A stretch of DNA of 64,000 bases from Bacteroidota bacterium (GTDB taxonomy: Bacteria; Bacteroidota; Bacteroidia; 2-12-FULL-35-15). Shown here in pieces: positions 52,450 through 60,237 of this stretch; the first letter of the stretch is position 1; every line of letters starts with the position of its first letter. The notes under the pieces are model-generated. The model did not search any database, was not told the origin of the DNA, and saw only the letters and a program-made list of their open reading frames with translations. The DNA lies in contig JADKIU010000002.1 in assembly GCA_016722565.1 (NCBI GenBank), positions 124,001 through 188,000 of the forward strand, given 5' to 3'. A program made the position numbers and the translations under genes.

Positions 52450-53787
52450 ATGAAACTACAATCCTATTCACTTCACAATTATAAAAACATTCCACAGATT
52501 AAAAATCTTTCAGCTGAACAGATTGAGGCAATAGAAATTGTAGGTAATGTTCTGCCATTTAAAACGAATAATTACGTAGTAAATGAATTGATTGATTGGA
52601 ACAACTTAGAAAATGACCCAATGTTCAAACTTACATTTCCTCAAAAAGGAATGTTAAGTAAGGAACATTACAAAGCAATGAAAATTGTTTTAGACCACAC
52701 TACTAATAAAGATGAAATAAAAAAAGTGGCAATGGCAATTCGGAATGAATTGAATCCACACCCAGCTGGACAAATTGAACACAATACCCCTGAAGTAAAT
52801 GGCGAAAAACTCATGGGTATGCAACACAAGTATAAAGAAACCGTATTATTTTTTCCAAGTCAAGGGCAAACATGTCACGCCTACTGCACGTTTTGTTTTA
52901 GGTGGCCTCAGTTTGTAGGTATGGAAGAATTAAAATTTGCTACAAAAGAGGCTTCATTACTGAAGCAGTATGTAATAGAAAATCCACAAGTAACAGATGT
53001 TTTATTTACTGGTGGAGACCCGATGATAATGAAAGCAAAAATATTTGCAACATATATTAACCCACTATTGGAAAGCAACATCCCCAACTTGCAAACCATT
53101 CGAATAGGAACAAAATCATTGTCCTATTGGCCTTATAAATTTACAAATGATGATGATGCCGATGAAATGTTAAATCTTTTTGAAGCAATCATAAAAAAAG
53201 GAATTAACTTATCTATCATGGCACATTTCTCTCATCCTGTGGAACTGGAGACAGAAGCCGTAAAACAAGCAATTAAAAGATTGAGAAGTATTGGAGTACA
53301 AATCAGAACGCAGTCTCCGGTTTTAAAACACATTAATGATTCGCCTGAAGTATGGGCTGATATGTGGAGAAAACAAGTCAATTTAAATTGCATTCCATAT
53401 TATATGTTTATTCCGAGAGACACAGGTGCGCAAGATTATTTTGCTATCACACTTGAAGATGCTTGGAATATTTTCAGAAACGCATATCAAAAAGTAAGTG
53501 GCGTTTGCAGAACTGTTAGAGGGCCTAGCATGTCATGTACGCCTGGCAAAGTACAAGTTCTTGGGATTTCAGAAGTAAATGGAGAAAAGATTTTTGTTTT
53601 ACGCATGTTACAAGGAAGAAATCCAGATTGGGTAGCCAAGCCATTTTTTGCAAAGTTTGATAAAGATGCAATATGGATGGATGAGTTAAAACCTGCTTTC
53701 GGGGAAAATAAATTCTTTTTTGAGGATGAACTCGAATGGCTTTTCAATGAACATGTTTATGATGATGAAAAAAATCGATTTGAATAA
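52450..53787 (+). CDS. lysine-2,3-aminomutase-like radical SAM protein
   Basis: 446 residues from ATG 52450; the open frame reaches further upstream, but that part overlaps the promoter. The [4Fe-4S] motif is CHAYCTFC (Cys142, Cys146, Cys149), the CxxxCxxC of radical SAM enzymes. SAM-binding GGDP (LFTGGDPMIMKA) and the KamA-like barrel segments IGTKSLSYWPYKFT, IMAHFSHPVELETEAV and LRSIGVQIRTQSPVLKHIND follow. A TPGK motif in GPSMSCTPGKVQVLG may correspond to the PLP lysine of lysine aminomutase. Beta-lysine is a precursor of a compatible solute in some organisms, which would fit the ion-transport cargo, but the substrate is unproven. The next gene starts at the base after its stop. Confidence 0.8.
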   Translation: MKLQSYSLHNYKNIPQIKNLSAEQIEAIEIVGNVLPFKTNNYVVNELIDWNNLENDPMFKLTFPQKGMLSKEHYKAMKIVLDHTTNKDEIKKVAMAIRNELNPHPAGQIEHNTPEVNGEKLMGMQHKYKETVLFFPSQGQTCHAYCTFCFRWPQFVGMEELKFATKEASLLKQYVIENPQVTDVLFTGGDPMIMKAKIFATYINPLLESNIPNLQTIRIGTKSLSYWPYKFTNDDDADEMLNLFEAIIKKGINLSIMAHFSHPVELETEAVKQAIKRLRSIGVQIRTQSPVLKHINDSPEVWADMWRKQVNLNCIPYYMFIPRDTGAQDYFAITLEDAWNIFRNAYQKVSGVCRTVRGPSMSCTPGKVQVLGISEVNGEKIFVLRMLQGRNPDWVAKPFFAKFDKDAIWMDELKPAFGENKFFFEDELEWLFNEHVYDDEKNRFE

Positions 53788-53946
53788 ATGAACTATTTGC
53801 ACATAACAGGATTTATCTTTTTAACAGCACTTGGGATAACAATTTTTCTCGGGATTGTATCGTATTGGTATTTAAAAGGTAAGAATAAAAAAAATAAAAA
53901 CAAAAACGTTGATGCAGAATCCGATGATCCTCATTTTGGAATATAA
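53788..53946 (+). CDS. 52-residue single-pass membrane protein
   Basis: MNYLHITGFIFLTALGITIF, then LGIVSYWYLKGKNKKN and an acidic end DAESDDPHFGI. One N-terminal membrane helix (~residues 6-28), a basic Lys/Asn linker and a short acidic tail. The ATG follows the radical SAM stop directly (TAAATG), so it is translationally coupled to it. It resembles small CcoS-like or transporter-subunit peptides in size only. Role unknown; a membrane anchor or partner for the enzyme is conceivable. Confidence 0.65.
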   Translation: MNYLHITGFIFLTALGITIFLGIVSYWYLKGKNKKNKNKNVDAESDDPHFGI

Positions 53947-53947
53947 A

Positions 53948-55146
53948 CTAAATAAGATTATCCAACTTTTCATCATACACCGTTTTAGTTGACATAATTC
54001 CAATCATCATCATTACACTAGAAGCTATAATTACAAAAAAGAGAATTCCTTCATTAAAATAGCTTGTTTGAAAGTGTGATGGAATACTGTAGAAAAGAAC
54101 AATTGTAATAAGGCCTCTCGGAGCAATAAAAATTTCTGGGAAGACATTTGATTTAGAAATAAAACGAAGGAAGATAAATCGTGTTAAAAGAATGCAAATT
54201 GTTATTAAGCCTCCAATCAAAATAACGTTTATATCATTCAGCAAAATCAAGTTGATAGAAAATCCAAATAAAATAAAGAAGAACGTTCGAACTATAAATG
54301 CGGTTTCTGCTGTTATCTGACTTAGTTCTTTTGTTACAGATTGTAACCTTTCTAAATGCAAATAATTAGCCAATTTACCTTTGATAAATTTGTCGACATT
54401 ATTAAGCATTAATCCGAAAATGAGAATGAACAGCAAAGAAGGCAAATGAAACATTTTACTAATTGAATAGATTAAAATGAGTATCGCAAAAATTAAATAA
54501 AATTTTATGTGTGTTCGTGTATAATTTAAAAGAAACAACAGAATGATTGTGCTCACAGCCGAAATTGATAGAATTAGTAATAGATTAATAAAAAAGGACA
54601 AGATGGAACTTCCGCTTGTTACGTTACCAATTATTATATAATTAAAAAGCATAATCCCAATAATGTCTGAGAAGGTGCTTTCATACACAATAAACTCCTT
54701 TTTTCTTCGGACAATTTGTTTACGCTGGGTATTGCTATTGCACTACTAATAACACCTAATGGAACAGCATACACAACTGCAATTTGTAAAGTTAGTCCAA
54801 CAAATTCAATCAATATCAATGCGATAAGGCTCGAAGTAGCCAACAATATAAGCAAAGCAGAAAGGAATGATTTTCCTATCAAGGGGAGTTTTTTACGAGT
54901 AATTTTTAAATCTAAAGAACCTTCAAGCACTATAAAAATTAGCCCAATAATTCCTAAAAGCTCTAGAGGAAGCTTTGTACCTACAAAATCAAATCCTGAT
55001 TCTTTTGCAAGAAATTGCAATCCAACACCCGTTAACAATAATAAAATAACAGAAGGGACTTTAATTTTAGCAGATACCAGATTAAAAAGGTATGACAAAA
55101 TAATTAAAACACTAACAATAATAAGGATATGATATGGATTACTCAT
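53948..55146 (-). CDS. cation/proton antiporter (CPA family), split by one frameshift
   Basis: About twelve membrane helices: MSNPYHILIIVSVLIILSYL, FIVLEGSLDLKITRKKLPLI and VYAVPLGVISSAIAIPSVNK in the first part; then YESTFSDIIGIMLFNYIIIG (conserved E-x-x-x-D in a helix) and FIAPRGLITIVLFYSIPSHF. The frame is lost in the T6 run 54699-54704; one more base gives NKLSEEKKEFIVYESTFSDI and ~400 residues, the normal length. K+ or Na+ specificity cannot be told. The C-terminal part is intact apart from the break. It converges on the 52-residue gene with a 1-bp gap. Confidence 0.88.
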
Positions 55147-55182
55147 TTTGTAAAATTAAGCATTTTATATCACTAAAGTGCC

Positions 55183-55190
55183 TATATTTG
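55183..55190 (+). promoter_or_regulatory. -7 element of the ClC gene
   Basis: TATATTTG, 80 bp upstream of the ClC ATG; the divergent antiporter starts at 55146. Confidence 0.45.
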
Positions 55191-55269
55191 CTATCATTTA
55201 AGCACTATTATAAAATAATGATTAATATTATTTAATCGAAAAATAGAATTTCAAGATCAAATCGTTAAT

Positions 55270-57048
55270 ATGAATTTAAATAAGATTAATTATATTGAAA
55301 AAAGCATTAATTGGATTCATGAAAAAACGAATGAAAAACAATTTTTAATATTTTCTAGTGTTTTAGTTGGATTAAGCGCAGGACTTGCAGCAGTTATTTT
55401 AAAATCATTTGTATTTATTATCCGACAATATTTTTTGGAGGATTATTTATTAAAATTTGATTACAAATATTTATACCTCATTTTGCCATTAATAGGAATT
55501 GGTATAACGGTATTAATTGTAAAATATTTTTTTAAAAATCAATTTGAACGTGGTACATCTTCCATTTTATATACAATTGCAAAGAAAAGTAGTTTTCTTC
55601 CTTTTCATCAGATGTATTCTCATATTATCACAAGCGGTTTAACGGTTGGATTTGGTGGGTCAGCTGGACTTGAGTCTCCAATTGTAAGTACAGGTTCAGC
55701 CATAGGTTCAAATTTTGCAAAAACATATAAGTTAAGTTACAAAGACCGTACGCTATTATTAGCAGCTGGTGCAGCTGGAGGTATAGCAGGAGCATTTAAC
55801 GCACCCATTGCAGGTGTTCTCTTTGCTTTAGAAGTTATTTTGGTAGACATTAGTATTTCAGCATTCATTCCCTTGCTAATTGCAGCTGCATCGGGAGCCT
55901 TATTATCAAAAATAATTTTAAATGAAAGCAATTTATTGTTTTTCAAATTGAAACAGCCATTTGATTATCACAACGTTTTACTATATATCATATTAGGATT
56001 ATTAGCAGGTTTAGTTTCTTTGTATTACGTAAACTTCTTTGATAAAGTAGAATCAAAGTTTTCTAAAATTAATTCTAAATTTTCAAAATGGATAATTGGA
56101 GGAATTAGTTTGGCCTTTTTATTCGCTCTCTTTCCTTCATTGTTTGGGGAAGGTTATCAAAGTATTAAAGCCCTTTCAGAATCAAGAGCAATTGATTTAT
56201 TTAAAGATAGCTTGCTAATAAGTTTTATTAATGATAAATGGATTTTATTAATCTTTATCACAATTACATTACTGCTTAAAGCTGTAGCAACAGGACTGAC
56301 ATTAGGAAGTGGAGGAAACGGAGGGAATTTTGCGCCCTCATTATTTGTTGGTGCATATTTAGGATTTGTATTTGCTTTTTTCCTATCATTAATTGGTTTT
56401 GATGATGTTCCTATCAGCAATTTTACAATTGTTGCAATGGCTGGTATATTGAGTGGGGTATTTCATGCGCCACTAACAGGAATATTTCTTATTGCTGAGA
56501 TTACGGGTGGATATGAGTTAATTATTCCTTTAATGATTGTTTCTTCTATTAGTTATGTAGTTGTGAAATATTTTCATCCAGAATCGTTAGATGTTAAAAG
56601 ATTAAAAGAAAAAGGTGCTGTTGTATCTGACAATAAAGACACAAACATTTTGAGTAAGATAGATGTAAAGGAAATGATAGAAACAGATTTTGCTACGATT
56701 CATTTTAAGGCCACTTTACGTGATATTGTAGAAACGATTAAACATTCTAAAAGAAACACATTCCCGATAGTTAAAAAGAACAATAAGCTGATTGGTATAC
56801 TATTTCTTGATCATATAAGGGAAGAAATGTTTAATACAGAGCATTATGATACTGTAACGGCAAAAGAACTGATGAGAAAACCATCAACAGTTATTGATTC
56901 AAAAGAAGATATTTTTTCTATCATGAAGAAATTTGAAGAATCAGGTCAATGGAATTTGCCTGTAGTTGAAAATGAGATATACATTGGATTTTTATCTAAA
57001 TCGACCATTCTTGATAAGTATAGACATGAATTATTGACAACGATATAA
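55270..57048 (+). CDS. ClC chloride channel/H+ exchanger with two CBS domains
   Basis: 592 residues. The ClC core (residues ~1-430) shows GFGGSAGLESPIVSTGSAIG, where Glu of GLESP corresponds to the gating glutamate; GGIAGAFNAPIAGVLFALEV; the second signature LGSGGNGGNFAPSLFVGAY; and GVFHAPLTGIFLIAEITGGY. Two CBS domains follow (residues ~460-590: FATIHFKATLRDIVETIKHS, LMRKPSTVIDSKEDIF), which may sense nucleotides. The retained gating Glu points to a Cl-/H+ antiporter mode rather than a simple channel. In acid stress such exchangers return negative charge while decarboxylases consume protons. It is the last gene of the island and ends in its own terminator. Confidence 0.93.
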   Translation: MNLNKINYIEKSINWIHEKTNEKQFLIFSSVLVGLSAGLAAVILKSFVFIIRQYFLEDYLLKFDYKYLYLILPLIGIGITVLIVKYFFKNQFERGTSSILYTIAKKSSFLPFHQMYSHIITSGLTVGFGGSAGLESPIVSTGSAIGSNFAKTYKLSYKDRTLLLAAGAAGGIAGAFNAPIAGVLFALEVILVDISISAFIPLLIAAASGALLSKIILNESNLLFFKLKQPFDYHNVLLYIILGLLAGLVSLYYVNFFDKVESKFSKINSKFSKWIIGGISLAFLFALFPSLFGEGYQSIKALSESRAIDLFKDSLLISFINDKWILLIFITITLLLKAVATGLTLGSGGNGGNFAPSLFVGAYLGFVFAFFLSLIGFDDVPISNFTIVAMAGILSGVFHAPLTGIFLIAEITGGYELIIPLMIVSSISYVVVKYFHPESLDVKRLKEKGAVVSDNKDTNILSKIDVKEMIETDFATIHFKATLRDIVETIKHSKRNTFPIVKKNNKLIGILFLDHIREEMFNTEHYDTVTAKELMRKPSTVIDSKEDIFSIMKKFEESGQWNLPVVENEIYIGFLSKSTILDKYRHELLTTI

Positions 57049-57078
57049 TCCATCTATTCTATAGATGTCGTTGTTTTA
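57037..57078 (+). terminator. terminator of the ClC gene
   Basis: A two-part hairpin: outer stem ACAACGA / TCGTTGT and inner stem CATCTAT / ATAGATG, followed by TTTT. It includes the stop codon. Confidence 0.7.
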
Positions 57079-57140
57079 ATATTTCTCTATTTGGTGCTTC
57101 TTATTTTTTCAATTAACCTTAAAAAGTGTTCAATTTCATT

Positions 57141-57158
57141 CCCATTGGCCACCCTTAA
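57141..57158 (+). repeat. right attachment repeat
   Basis: CCCATTGGCCACCCTTAA, identical to 48290-48307. Only the 3' 13 nt of tRNA-His are duplicated, as left by site-specific integration. Confidence 0.85.
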
Positions 57159-57187
57159 AAATCTCAGCGAAAGCTGAGATTTTTTTT
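57157..57187. terminator. probable original tRNA-His terminator, displaced by the island
   Basis: AAAAATCTCAGC-GAAA-GCTGAGATTTTT with T8: perfect 12-bp stem and GAAA tetraloop, starting 4 nt after the position equivalent to the tRNA 3' end. It now serves the minus-strand gene that ends at 57213. Confidence 0.8.
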
Positions 57188-57212
57188 ATTTAAATGAATG
57201 AGACTTTCTCTG

Positions 57213-58661
57213 TTACTTCTTACCCTCTAACCATTCATGAAAAGGAATTAATTCTGGACTATAATGCTCCCAAGAGGTAGGTTTATCTTTTTGGGAAAGA
57301 ATTTTAATCATTTTTGTTACCTCTTTGTTTTTGATATCATAATTAAATCCATCCTTTTCCAATTCTCGTAGGGTTCTTACAATTAGTAAATCTCGTTGTT
57401 TGATTTCGGACGTTTTTTCATGACGTTCTACATATTTCCTCAATGATTCCAATAATCGGGAGGCTTCATTGATCTTATTGAGTTCAATGCAAAGCATAAT
57501 GTTCGTGATTCTCAACGAAATGTTCCAACGAGATTTATCTTTTTCAATTTCTAGCGATTTATTTAGTAGAGCGTATGACTGTTTATATTGCTTTTGTGCA
57601 AATAGTAATGCAGATTGATAATAGATATATTTAGCTCGATTGAACTGACCGCTATCTATAAGTTTGTGGGTTAAAAGCTCTTTCATGCACTCGGTTGCTT
57701 TTTCATATTTTTTATGATAAAAGTAGATTGTAAATTCCTGGTCTTTAGAGGTAAGGTAATTATTACTGTTTTCTAGATAATGTTTTTGAGATTCTTTTGC
57801 ATATTTAACAGCTTCATTATAGTTTTCTGTAAACGTCCTGTATTGGCTTAAGTTGATAAGAATATTTCCCAATCGCTCTTCTCTGTATACAATTGGTGAG
57901 TTTTTGACAATATTCAATAATAACTTACAATATTTTGCGGATAATACATATTTCTTCTGCTTTTCGAAATAGTACATTAAGATAATATGCAGGTAGTAAT
58001 TAATTTGTTGGGACTTATATTTCTGATAGTCTAGCTTTAATTGGCGGATGGATCGGAGAATATAGTTATGGAAAAGTCGATCATTTTTTATTTTTAGTAG
58101 ATTGTTGTTAAAAATGATTTTGAAATAACAATCATTAGCAAAATAGGCCCTTTTTTGGCACATTTCGTAGTATGAAATTTTTTCATCTAACTTTTGAAAT
58201 TGATGCACCCCTTCCTTTAAAGCGAAGTAATATTTTTTTAATAAAAGGGCTTCTATTAAAACCTCATAAACTTCATTTTTTTCAGCTTCAGTAATAATTG
58301 AGTTTAAAATTGTTTTAAACGGAGCAGTTTTACCTTGATTTAGGTTTTTGGAAAGGATCCTTGCTAAAAGTATTTTTTTCTTTAACCTCAGTAATATTTG
58401 ATCATGCGAAGCGAAGTTTTCCTTGTTTTGGATGTGATAGTTAGATGTTAAAATATCTGTTATGCTTTCAAAGGCTCTGGATTTTAATGTATAGTTTATT
58501 TTTTTATTTATAGGTTCTGAGTTAGGTATGGTAGACACTTCAATATATTTTCTAACCAATAGTTCATCGGAATTACCTTTGTTAGAAAAAAAGTGGGAGA
58601 TTGATTTTTTCTCTGATAAGTTAAGATTACTAAGTAAATCTTCAATGTAAGGAGATGGCAT
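57213..58661 (-). CDS. helical-repeat (TPR-like) protein, unknown function
   Basis: 482 residues, no signal peptide or membrane helix. Residues 1-50 form a small helical domain (YIEDLLSNLNLSEKKSISHF, DELLVRKYIEV); the rest is degenerate TPR-like helical pairs (YLHIILMYYFEKQKKYVLSA, LINLSQYRTFTENYNEAVKY, YYQSALLFAQKQYKQSYALL, NKINEASRLLESLRKYVERH), ending SPELIPFHEWLEGKK. I recall similar architecture from large lineage-specific families in this phylum. It is divergent from the small secreted protein at 59024 across a 361-bp region with repeated 28-bp boxes. A peptide-sensing regulator is an attractive but unproven idea; no DNA-binding motif was found. Confidence 0.7.
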   Translation of the reverse strand: MPSPYIEDLLSNLNLSEKKSISHFFSNKGNSDELLVRKYIEVSTIPNSEPINKKINYTLKSRAFESITDILTSNYHIQNKENFASHDQILLRLKKKILLARILSKNLNQGKTAPFKTILNSIITEAEKNEVYEVLIEALLLKKYYFALKEGVHQFQKLDEKISYYEMCQKRAYFANDCYFKIIFNNNLLKIKNDRLFHNYILRSIRQLKLDYQKYKSQQINYYLHIILMYYFEKQKKYVLSAKYCKLLLNIVKNSPIVYREERLGNILINLSQYRTFTENYNEAVKYAKESQKHYLENSNNYLTSKDQEFTIYFYHKKYEKATECMKELLTHKLIDSGQFNRAKYIYYQSALLFAQKQYKQSYALLNKSLEIEKDKSRWNISLRITNIMLCIELNKINEASRLLESLRKYVERHEKTSEIKQRDLLIVRTLRELEKDGFNYDIKNKEVTKMIKILSQKDKPTSWEHYSPELIPFHEWLEGKK

Positions 58662-58741
58662 AGATTCGTTTTTTAATTTCGTTCGATGTAAAAAAAATGT
58701 ATGTTATTTTTAAAATGCTAATAAAATCAATTGTTTCATAG

Positions 58742-58798
58742 ATGTTGGATGGATAGTTGATTTGTCCATTGAAAGCAATGATTAATGTCTAATCTTTG
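58742..58798 (+). promoter_or_regulatory. 28-bp box, first copy, with -7-like element
   Basis: ATGTTGGATGGATAGTTGAT continuing TTGTCCAT (58742-58769), then 21 bp, then AATCTTTG (58791-58798). The box ends carry the inverted halves ATGGA/TCCAT. No gene starts directly downstream; the region 58799-58930 is AT-rich and I see nothing else in it. Confidence 0.55.
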
Positions 58799-58930
58799 TA
58801 AAAGCAAAAATAGTTCTTTTAAATATTAAATATTTCTTTGTGATTGCAAATATAAGCAGAACTGATTTCTAATACTGTAAAAAAAAGCCATAATTTTTGA
58901 CTAAATTCAATAAAATTAGCCTTTTTGAGA

Positions 58931-58987
58931 ATGTTGGATGGATGCTTCATTTGTCCATGGATTATGTACTTCTGTGTTGTTTCTTTG
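58931..58987 (+). promoter_or_regulatory. 28-bp box, second copy, with -7-like element
   Basis: ATGTTGGATGGATGCTTCAT continuing TTGTCCAT (58931-58958), 25 of 28 positions identical to the first copy, then 21 bp, then TTTCTTTG (58980-58987). It lies 65 bp upstream of the secreted protein ATG. Confidence 0.6.
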
Positions 58988-59023
58988 TAGTATAATTATT
59001 ACTCATACTTAAAATTCTACAAC

Positions 59024-59326
59024 ATGAAACGTACAGCAAATTTTTTACTTAAAGGATTATTAGTAATTGTTCTTTTTACAAGCACAACAATTGGATTATC
59101 AAGTGTCGGTGTTAATACAGTGTCTGAAGCTAAGGCCGCAGTATCATACCAAGAAGTATATCAATATCTAGTAAACCGAGGATATGAGGTCATTACTTTA
59201 AATCCGATTGTTGGTTATAAATCCGAAAATTGGATTGCACATACAATATTAAATGGTAGACATTGTATGACAACCATTTATGTGCAGGGAAATGAAATAA
59301 TTGGAACAACAGATGTAATAATGTAA
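59024..59326 (+). CDS. small secreted protein (100 residues), paralogous to the 59423 product
   Basis: A signal peptide (residues ~10-33, LLVIVLFTSTTIGLSSVG; plausible cleavage at AKA-AVS) precedes a ~65-residue mature domain: YQEVYQYLVNRGYEVITLNP, YKSENWIAHTILNGRHCMTT, IYVQGNEIIGTTDVIM. The mature part shares its pattern (YL-x3-GY-x-V ... W-[IM]-A ... TI ... I-x-G) with the cytosolic 73-residue protein encoded 97 bp later. Likely a compact alpha/beta fold. Function unknown; with the helical protein next door it could form a signal-receptor pair. Confidence 0.68.
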   Translation: MKRTANFLLKGLLVIVLFTSTTIGLSSVGVNTVSEAKAAVSYQEVYQYLVNRGYEVITLNPIVGYKSENWIAHTILNGRHCMTTIYVQGNEIIGTTDVIM

Positions 59327-59334
59327 TTTTTTTA

Positions 59335-59445
59335 ATGCAAATAATACAATTAAGTCAGTCAAATTTGGTTTTTATAATCGCTTTTAGCTTAGCAATATTA
59401 AGCTTATTAGCAACCATGATGTATGAACGCTATAAAGGAAATTAA
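59335..59445 (+). CDS. 36-residue membrane peptide
   Basis: MQIIQLSQSNLVFIIAFSLA, then ILSLLATMMYERYKGN: one membrane helix and a short basic tail. It starts 8 nt after the previous stop and overlaps the next gene (ATG 59423), so it sits in the middle of a tight three-gene unit. Its shape matches small membrane or toxin-like peptides, with no further evidence. Confidence 0.5.
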   Translation: MQIIQLSQSNLVFIIAFSLAILSLLATMMYERYKGN

Positions 59446-59644
59446 ATTAAATAAACAAGAACCTCTTTTTTCAAAAAACATCAAACGTTTTTTGAAATCT
59501 AAAGGATACCATGTTTGTAATGTCATTAAAATGACAGATAGTAATAAATGGATGGCAGTTATTACGAAGAATAAAAATTTTATCGTAGCCACAATTAGTG
59601 CAAAAGATGAACACATTGCCGGTTATGAACTTTCAATATTGTGA
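59423..59644 (+). CDS. 73-residue cytosolic protein, paralogue of the 59024 product
   Basis: MNAIKEIKLNKQEPLFSKNI, then RFLKSKGYHVCNVIKMTDSN, KWMAVITKNKNFIVATISAK and DEHIAGYELSIL. It lacks a signal peptide but keeps the pattern of the secreted protein upstream: FL-x2-KGY-x-V ... KWMA ... ATI ... IAG. The pair therefore looks like one domain in a secreted and a cytosolic form, for example effector and cognate partner. Function unknown. Confidence 0.62.
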   Translation: MNAIKEIKLNKQEPLFSKNIKRFLKSKGYHVCNVIKMTDSNKWMAVITKNKNFIVATISAKDEHIAGYELSIL

Positions 59645-59678
59645 CATAATGGGTTAACATTAATTTATTACTCATTAT

Positions 59679-59752
59679 AGGCATTTTGACGATATATCGG
59701 CTTCTCTAGGAGTAGGGAGTACCATATTAAGTTGAAATGCCTTTTTTATTTT
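59679..59752 (+). ncRNA. structured RNA candidate upstream of the PAS gene
   Basis: AGGCATTT (59679-59686) pairs with AAATGCCT (59735-59742), followed by TTTTTTATTTTT. The 48-nt interior contains a self-complementary CGATATATCG and a further short stem (TTCTCT / AGGGAG). The enclosing stem with T-tract is terminator-like, while the long structured interior suggests a small RNA or a leader of the PAS gene starting 16 nt later. Not a riboswitch class I recognise. Confidence 0.4.
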
Positions 59753-59768
59753 TCTAAATTTTTTCAAT

Positions 59769-60170
59769 ATGGAAATAAATAATCTTCCTCAATCGAATTC
59801 TGCTTTTTTGGAAAATCGATTTTCTCCTGAACACAGTAGAAAAAACGGAATTTTTGCCGACTATTTTATTTCTTCAACACAGTTGCTGAATCAAGCGAAT
59901 AACTTTATTATGATCCTTTCACCGGAAGGGAGAATAAAAAGTGTTTCTAACTCTTTTACAAACCTAGTAGGTTATACCGAACTTGAAATACTTACACTGC
60001 AGATGGAAAAATTGTTTGCAGAAGGAGCGTTTTCAGTAGAACTTCTCCCAAGATATTATTATTTCAATAGTTGTATTGTAACGAAAGAGAAGCATTCTAA
60101 AAAAATTGTCTGGCGACTGCTTCCCGATGTGCTGATAAATTCTTACGTATTTATTGGGTATTTAGAATAA
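59769..60170 (+). CDS. stand-alone PAS domain protein
   Basis: 133 residues. The PAS core is NFIMILSPEGRIKSVSNSFT, then NLVGYTELEILTLQMEKLFA and the beta strands SCIVTKEKHSKKIVWRLLPD and SYVFIGYLE. There is no kinase, cyclase or DNA-binding part, so it must act through a partner. A ~40-residue polar leader with a helix (FISSTQLLNQANN) precedes the domain. Ligand unknown; the pocket has no obvious haem His or flavin Cys. It lies at the end of the small-protein locus. Confidence 0.75.
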   Translation: MEINNLPQSNSAFLENRFSPEHSRKNGIFADYFISSTQLLNQANNFIMILSPEGRIKSVSNSFTNLVGYTELEILTLQMEKLFAEGAFSVELLPRYYYFNSCIVTKEKHSKKIVWRLLPDVLINSYVFIGYLE

Positions 60171-60237
60171 TTGCTAAAGTTTTTGAGATGAAACGAAACT
60201 AAATCCGAAAGAAAGAGTAGTTTAGAACTTTAATTAT

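Larger units (their letters stand above)
48290..57158. mobile_element. tRNA-His genomic island, ~8.9 kb, no integrase seen
   Basis: Bounded by 18-bp direct repeats of the tRNA 3' end. Cargo: a 52-residue protein, NhaD antiporter, four tiny or small genes, panD, Crp/Fnr regulator, small RNA candidate, radical SAM enzyme, 52-residue membrane protein, CPA antiporter and ClC channel. The probable original tRNA terminator is found immediately beyond the right repeat. No recombinase or transposase gene lies inside, so the element is a decayed, minimal or mobilised-in-trans island, or the recombinase was lost. The cargo looks AT-rich compared with the flanks (by eye, not computed). Confidence 0.75.

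Noticed and set aside
48290..57158. Integrase, transposase or CRISPR array in the island or elsewhere in the window
   Set aside because: No tyrosine or serine recombinase motifs, no transposase and no regularly spaced repeats were found on either strand.
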